DNA of 7,469 bases from positions 1-7,469 of the forward strand of contig DHDF01000031.1 in assembly GCA_002399225.1 (NCBI GenBank), written 5' to 3'. The notes under the pieces are model-generated. The model was not told where the DNA came from. It was given only the letters and a program-made list of their open reading frames with translations, and searched no databases. The DNA is from a bacterium UBA4883. Its GTDB lineage: Bacteria; Bacillota; Clostridia; Oscillospirales; Acutalibacteraceae. Shown piece by piece: positions 5,850-7,469 of this stretch (the stretch's first letter is position 1; every line of letters begins with the position of its first letter). The position numbers and the translations under genes were made by a program.

Positions 5850-6893
5850 ATGATTACTATTATTGTACCTTATTATAACGCTATTTCATTGCTGCCGGTT
5901 TGTTTGAAATCCCTTTCTTTACAAACGGAAAAAAATCTGGAAATGATTATGGTCAATGACGGATCGAATGATAATGGTGAAGAACTTTGCCGGCAATATT
6001 TAAAAAAGGACAGCCGCTTTGTGTGCCTTTCTCAGGCTCATTCCGGCGTTTCGGCCGCAAGAAATTTGGGGATGAAATATGCGAAGGGTGATTGGATCAT
6101 TTTCGTCGACGCGGATGATTTGTTAAATCCATATATTGCTCAAATTATTGAAGAAAATGGGAAGGATGCGTACGAGCTTATTCTGTGGGATTCAGAGATA
6201 TTCACCGAATCGCCAGTAAATAAATTTTCTCAGATAAATGTGCCGCTCGGAACTATTTCCGAAAGAGAAATCGAAATAATTTCAGGTCTGCAACTGTTAG
6301 AAAGAGTTTGTTCCGCACCCAATACGGCTTTGAATCAGCAGCTCAATTTATATTCCAGTTGGGGTAAAGCCTACCGAGCGGCTTTTTTGAGGGAAAAAGG
6401 GTGCACCTTTCCGCATAAGATAGCGATCGGGGAAGATTTGCTCTTTAATCTTCTGGTATACGGAGCAAATCCAAAGACGGCATATATAAGCAGAGTGCTT
6501 AGCTATTATTGGAAAAATCCTAATTCTGTTACACACAGTTATAACCCGGATATTTTACGAATAAATGATCGTTTTCACTCACAGCTGATCAGAATATTGG
6601 AAAGTTTGAATTTGCGGAATCGTTACCAGAAATACATTGATTACTCTGTTGTGAATGGCATGTTGGCGGATTTTGAATTTTATATTTTTAATCCCTCGTC
6701 AAAAATGTCAATGCGGGAACAACGCAATCAGTTCCTTATGCTTGTTAAAAATTCGCCGTATGCTGATTTGATGCAGGGGAAAAGTATATCCGAATGGTTT
6801 TCACCGAAAAAGAAAATTGCGATTTTTCTGGCCAAACATCGTTGCTGTTTTTTATTAAAATTGTTATATGCTTTCTATTTCATGAGAAAATAA
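5850..6893 (+). CDS. Glycosyltransferase family 2 (GT-A), AT-rich
   Basis: The product is 347 residues from the ATG at 5850. It begins with MITIIVPYYNAISLLPVCL, then carries VNDGSNDNG (35-43), HSGVSAARNLG (64-74), the metal site FVDADD (85-90) and GEDLLFN (194-200), the expected order of motifs in family-2 inverting glycosyltransferases. W171-G-K (SSWGKAYR) before the ED motif is also a common feature of this subgroup. The C-terminal end is basic and hydrophobic (AKHRCCFLLKLLYAFYFMRK, 328-347), plausibly a membrane anchor. It is a divergent relative of the preceding gene, not a recent duplicate. Two sampled 60-base lines hold 35 and 37 % G+C, far below the radical SAM and pyruvyl transferase genes, which suggests separate acquisition. 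Donor and linkage are unknown. Confidence 0.95.
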   Translation: MITIIVPYYNAISLLPVCLKSLSLQTEKNLEMIMVNDGSNDNGEELCRQYLKKDSRFVCLSQAHSGVSAARNLGMKYAKGDWIIFVDADDLLNPYIAQIIEENGKDAYELILWDSEIFTESPVNKFSQINVPLGTISEREIEIISGLQLLERVCSAPNTALNQQLNLYSSWGKAYRAAFLREKGCTFPHKIAIGEDLLFNLLVYGANPKTAYISRVLSYYWKNPNSVTHSYNPDILRINDRFHSQLIRILESLNLRNRYQKYIDYSVVNGMLADFEFYIFNPSSKMSMREQRNQFLMLVKNSPYADLMQGKSISEWFSPKKKIAIFLAKHRCCFLLKLLYAFYFMRK

Positions 6894-6906
6894 AAGGGTG
6901 TCTGCC

Positions 6907-7469
6907 ATGAACTGTATCCTGTATATGCACAGCGGCAGCAAAAATCATGGCTGCGAAGCGTTGGTACGGTCAACCCTAAAAATCTTGAGGAAACCCGCCG
7001 CCGTTCTTTATTCTGATCGCCCGGAGGAGGACGCCGAATACGGCGTGGATCAGATTGCGGAAGTGCGGGCAAATGGAAGGAAAATGTGGAAATACGAGCC
7101 GTATCATTTTCTGGCAGCCTTTGCAAAACGCGCTTTCGGCAATGCCGACCTCGACTGCGCAAAAGTATTCCGAAATTTGCTCCGGGATGCGAGCGGACGG
7201 TTACTCGCGTTCTCCATCGGTGGCGATAACTACTGCTACCCGTTTTCCTCTGTAATTCTGGCGTCTCTGAATCGTTCCCTGAATCGCAGAGGTGGAAAGA
7301 CCGTCCTTTGGGGCTGTTCCATCGAGCCGGAACTACTTGAAAATCCGAAAATCCTCCAAGACCTTAACCGCTACGCCCTAATTACCGCGCGGGAATCCAT
7401 CACATACAACGCGCTGCTGAAGGCGGGCGTTAGCAAAAACACAAAGCTGTACCCCGACCCCGCCTTTGC
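6907..7469 (+). CDS. Polysaccharide pyruvyl transferase family protein, N-terminal part (partial)
   Basis: The gene runs off the right edge after 187 codons. The ATG at 6907 has an AAAAGGG site (6892-6898) eight bases upstream and lies 13 bases after the previous stop. The N-terminus MHSGSKNHGCEALVRSTLKI (7-26) carries the NHGCEA motif of one branch of the family. SIGGDNY (103-109) matches the family's glycine-rich loop, WGCSIEP (135-141) follows, and TARESITYNALLKAG (160-174) then YPDPAF (182-187) match the conserved segment ahead of the second domain. Members such as CsaB, WcaK and ExoV move pyruvate from phosphoenolpyruvate onto a sugar of the glycan as a ketal, giving the polymer negative charge. 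Some relatives in polysaccharide loci have other or untested functions, so the activity is probable, not certain. G+C rises again here (58 % over 7141-7200). Confidence 0.92.
   Translation, partial: MNCILYMHSGSKNHGCEALVRSTLKILRKPAAVLYSDRPEEDAEYGVDQIAEVRANGRKMWKYEPYHFLAAFAKRAFGNADLDCAKVFRNLLRDASGRLLAFSIGGDNYCYPFSSVILASLNRSLNRRGGKTVLWGCSIEPELLENPKILQDLNRYALITARESITYNALLKAGVSKNTKLYPDPAF

Noticed and set aside
5824..5853. Nine-codon mini-frame (MMEYLGSCI) whose stop overlaps the ATG at 5850
   Set aside because: The ATGA overlap resembles translational coupling, but the frame has only a weak ribosome site and nothing else to support it.

Overview
The window is the middle of a surface-polysaccharide (capsule or exopolysaccharide) operon of the Wzx/Wzy type. 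All genes lie on the + strand and are tightly packed: two neighbouring pairs overlap and the gaps are 2 to 141 bases. The likely host is a member of Bacillota, probably Clostridia of moderate G+C. This is inferred from strong AGGAGG-type ribosome binding sites, three probable TTG starts, an EpsG-family polymerase and the style of the family-2 glycosyltransferases. No gene here fixes the genus.

Layout, left to right. At 1-159 is the C-terminal end of the priming sugar-phosphate transferase. It puts the first sugar phosphate on undecaprenyl phosphate. At 162-1421 is a GT-B family-4 glycosyltransferase with a cysteine-rich stretch. At 1414-2460 is a radical SAM enzyme with a half-SPASM ('twitch') C-terminal domain. 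At 2417-3508 is a second family-4 glycosyltransferase whose start overlaps the radical SAM gene by 44 bases. At 3562-4644 is a polytopic EpsG-like protein, the best candidate for the repeat-unit polymerase. After a 141-base gap come two family-2 (GT-A) glycosyltransferases at 4786-5802 and 5850-6893. At 6907 a polysaccharide pyruvyl transferase begins and runs off the right edge.

Working model. The priming enzyme loads a first sugar on the lipid carrier, the four glycosyltransferases extend the repeat unit, the pyruvyl transferase adds a ketal that makes the polymer acidic, and the EpsG-like protein polymerises exported units. The radical SAM enzyme is the unusual member. No precursor-peptide gene is evident beside it, so it may modify a sugar (dehydrogenation, epimerisation or a similar radical step). 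That role is inference. No flippase, chain-length regulator or nucleotide-sugar synthesis gene is in the window; these would be expected in the flanks.

Base composition is uneven. Sampled 60-base lines are 57-62 % G+C in the radical SAM gene, 35-37 % in the last family-2 glycosyltransferase, and 58 % in the pyruvyl transferase gene. This fits the modular gene exchange that is usual in such loci.
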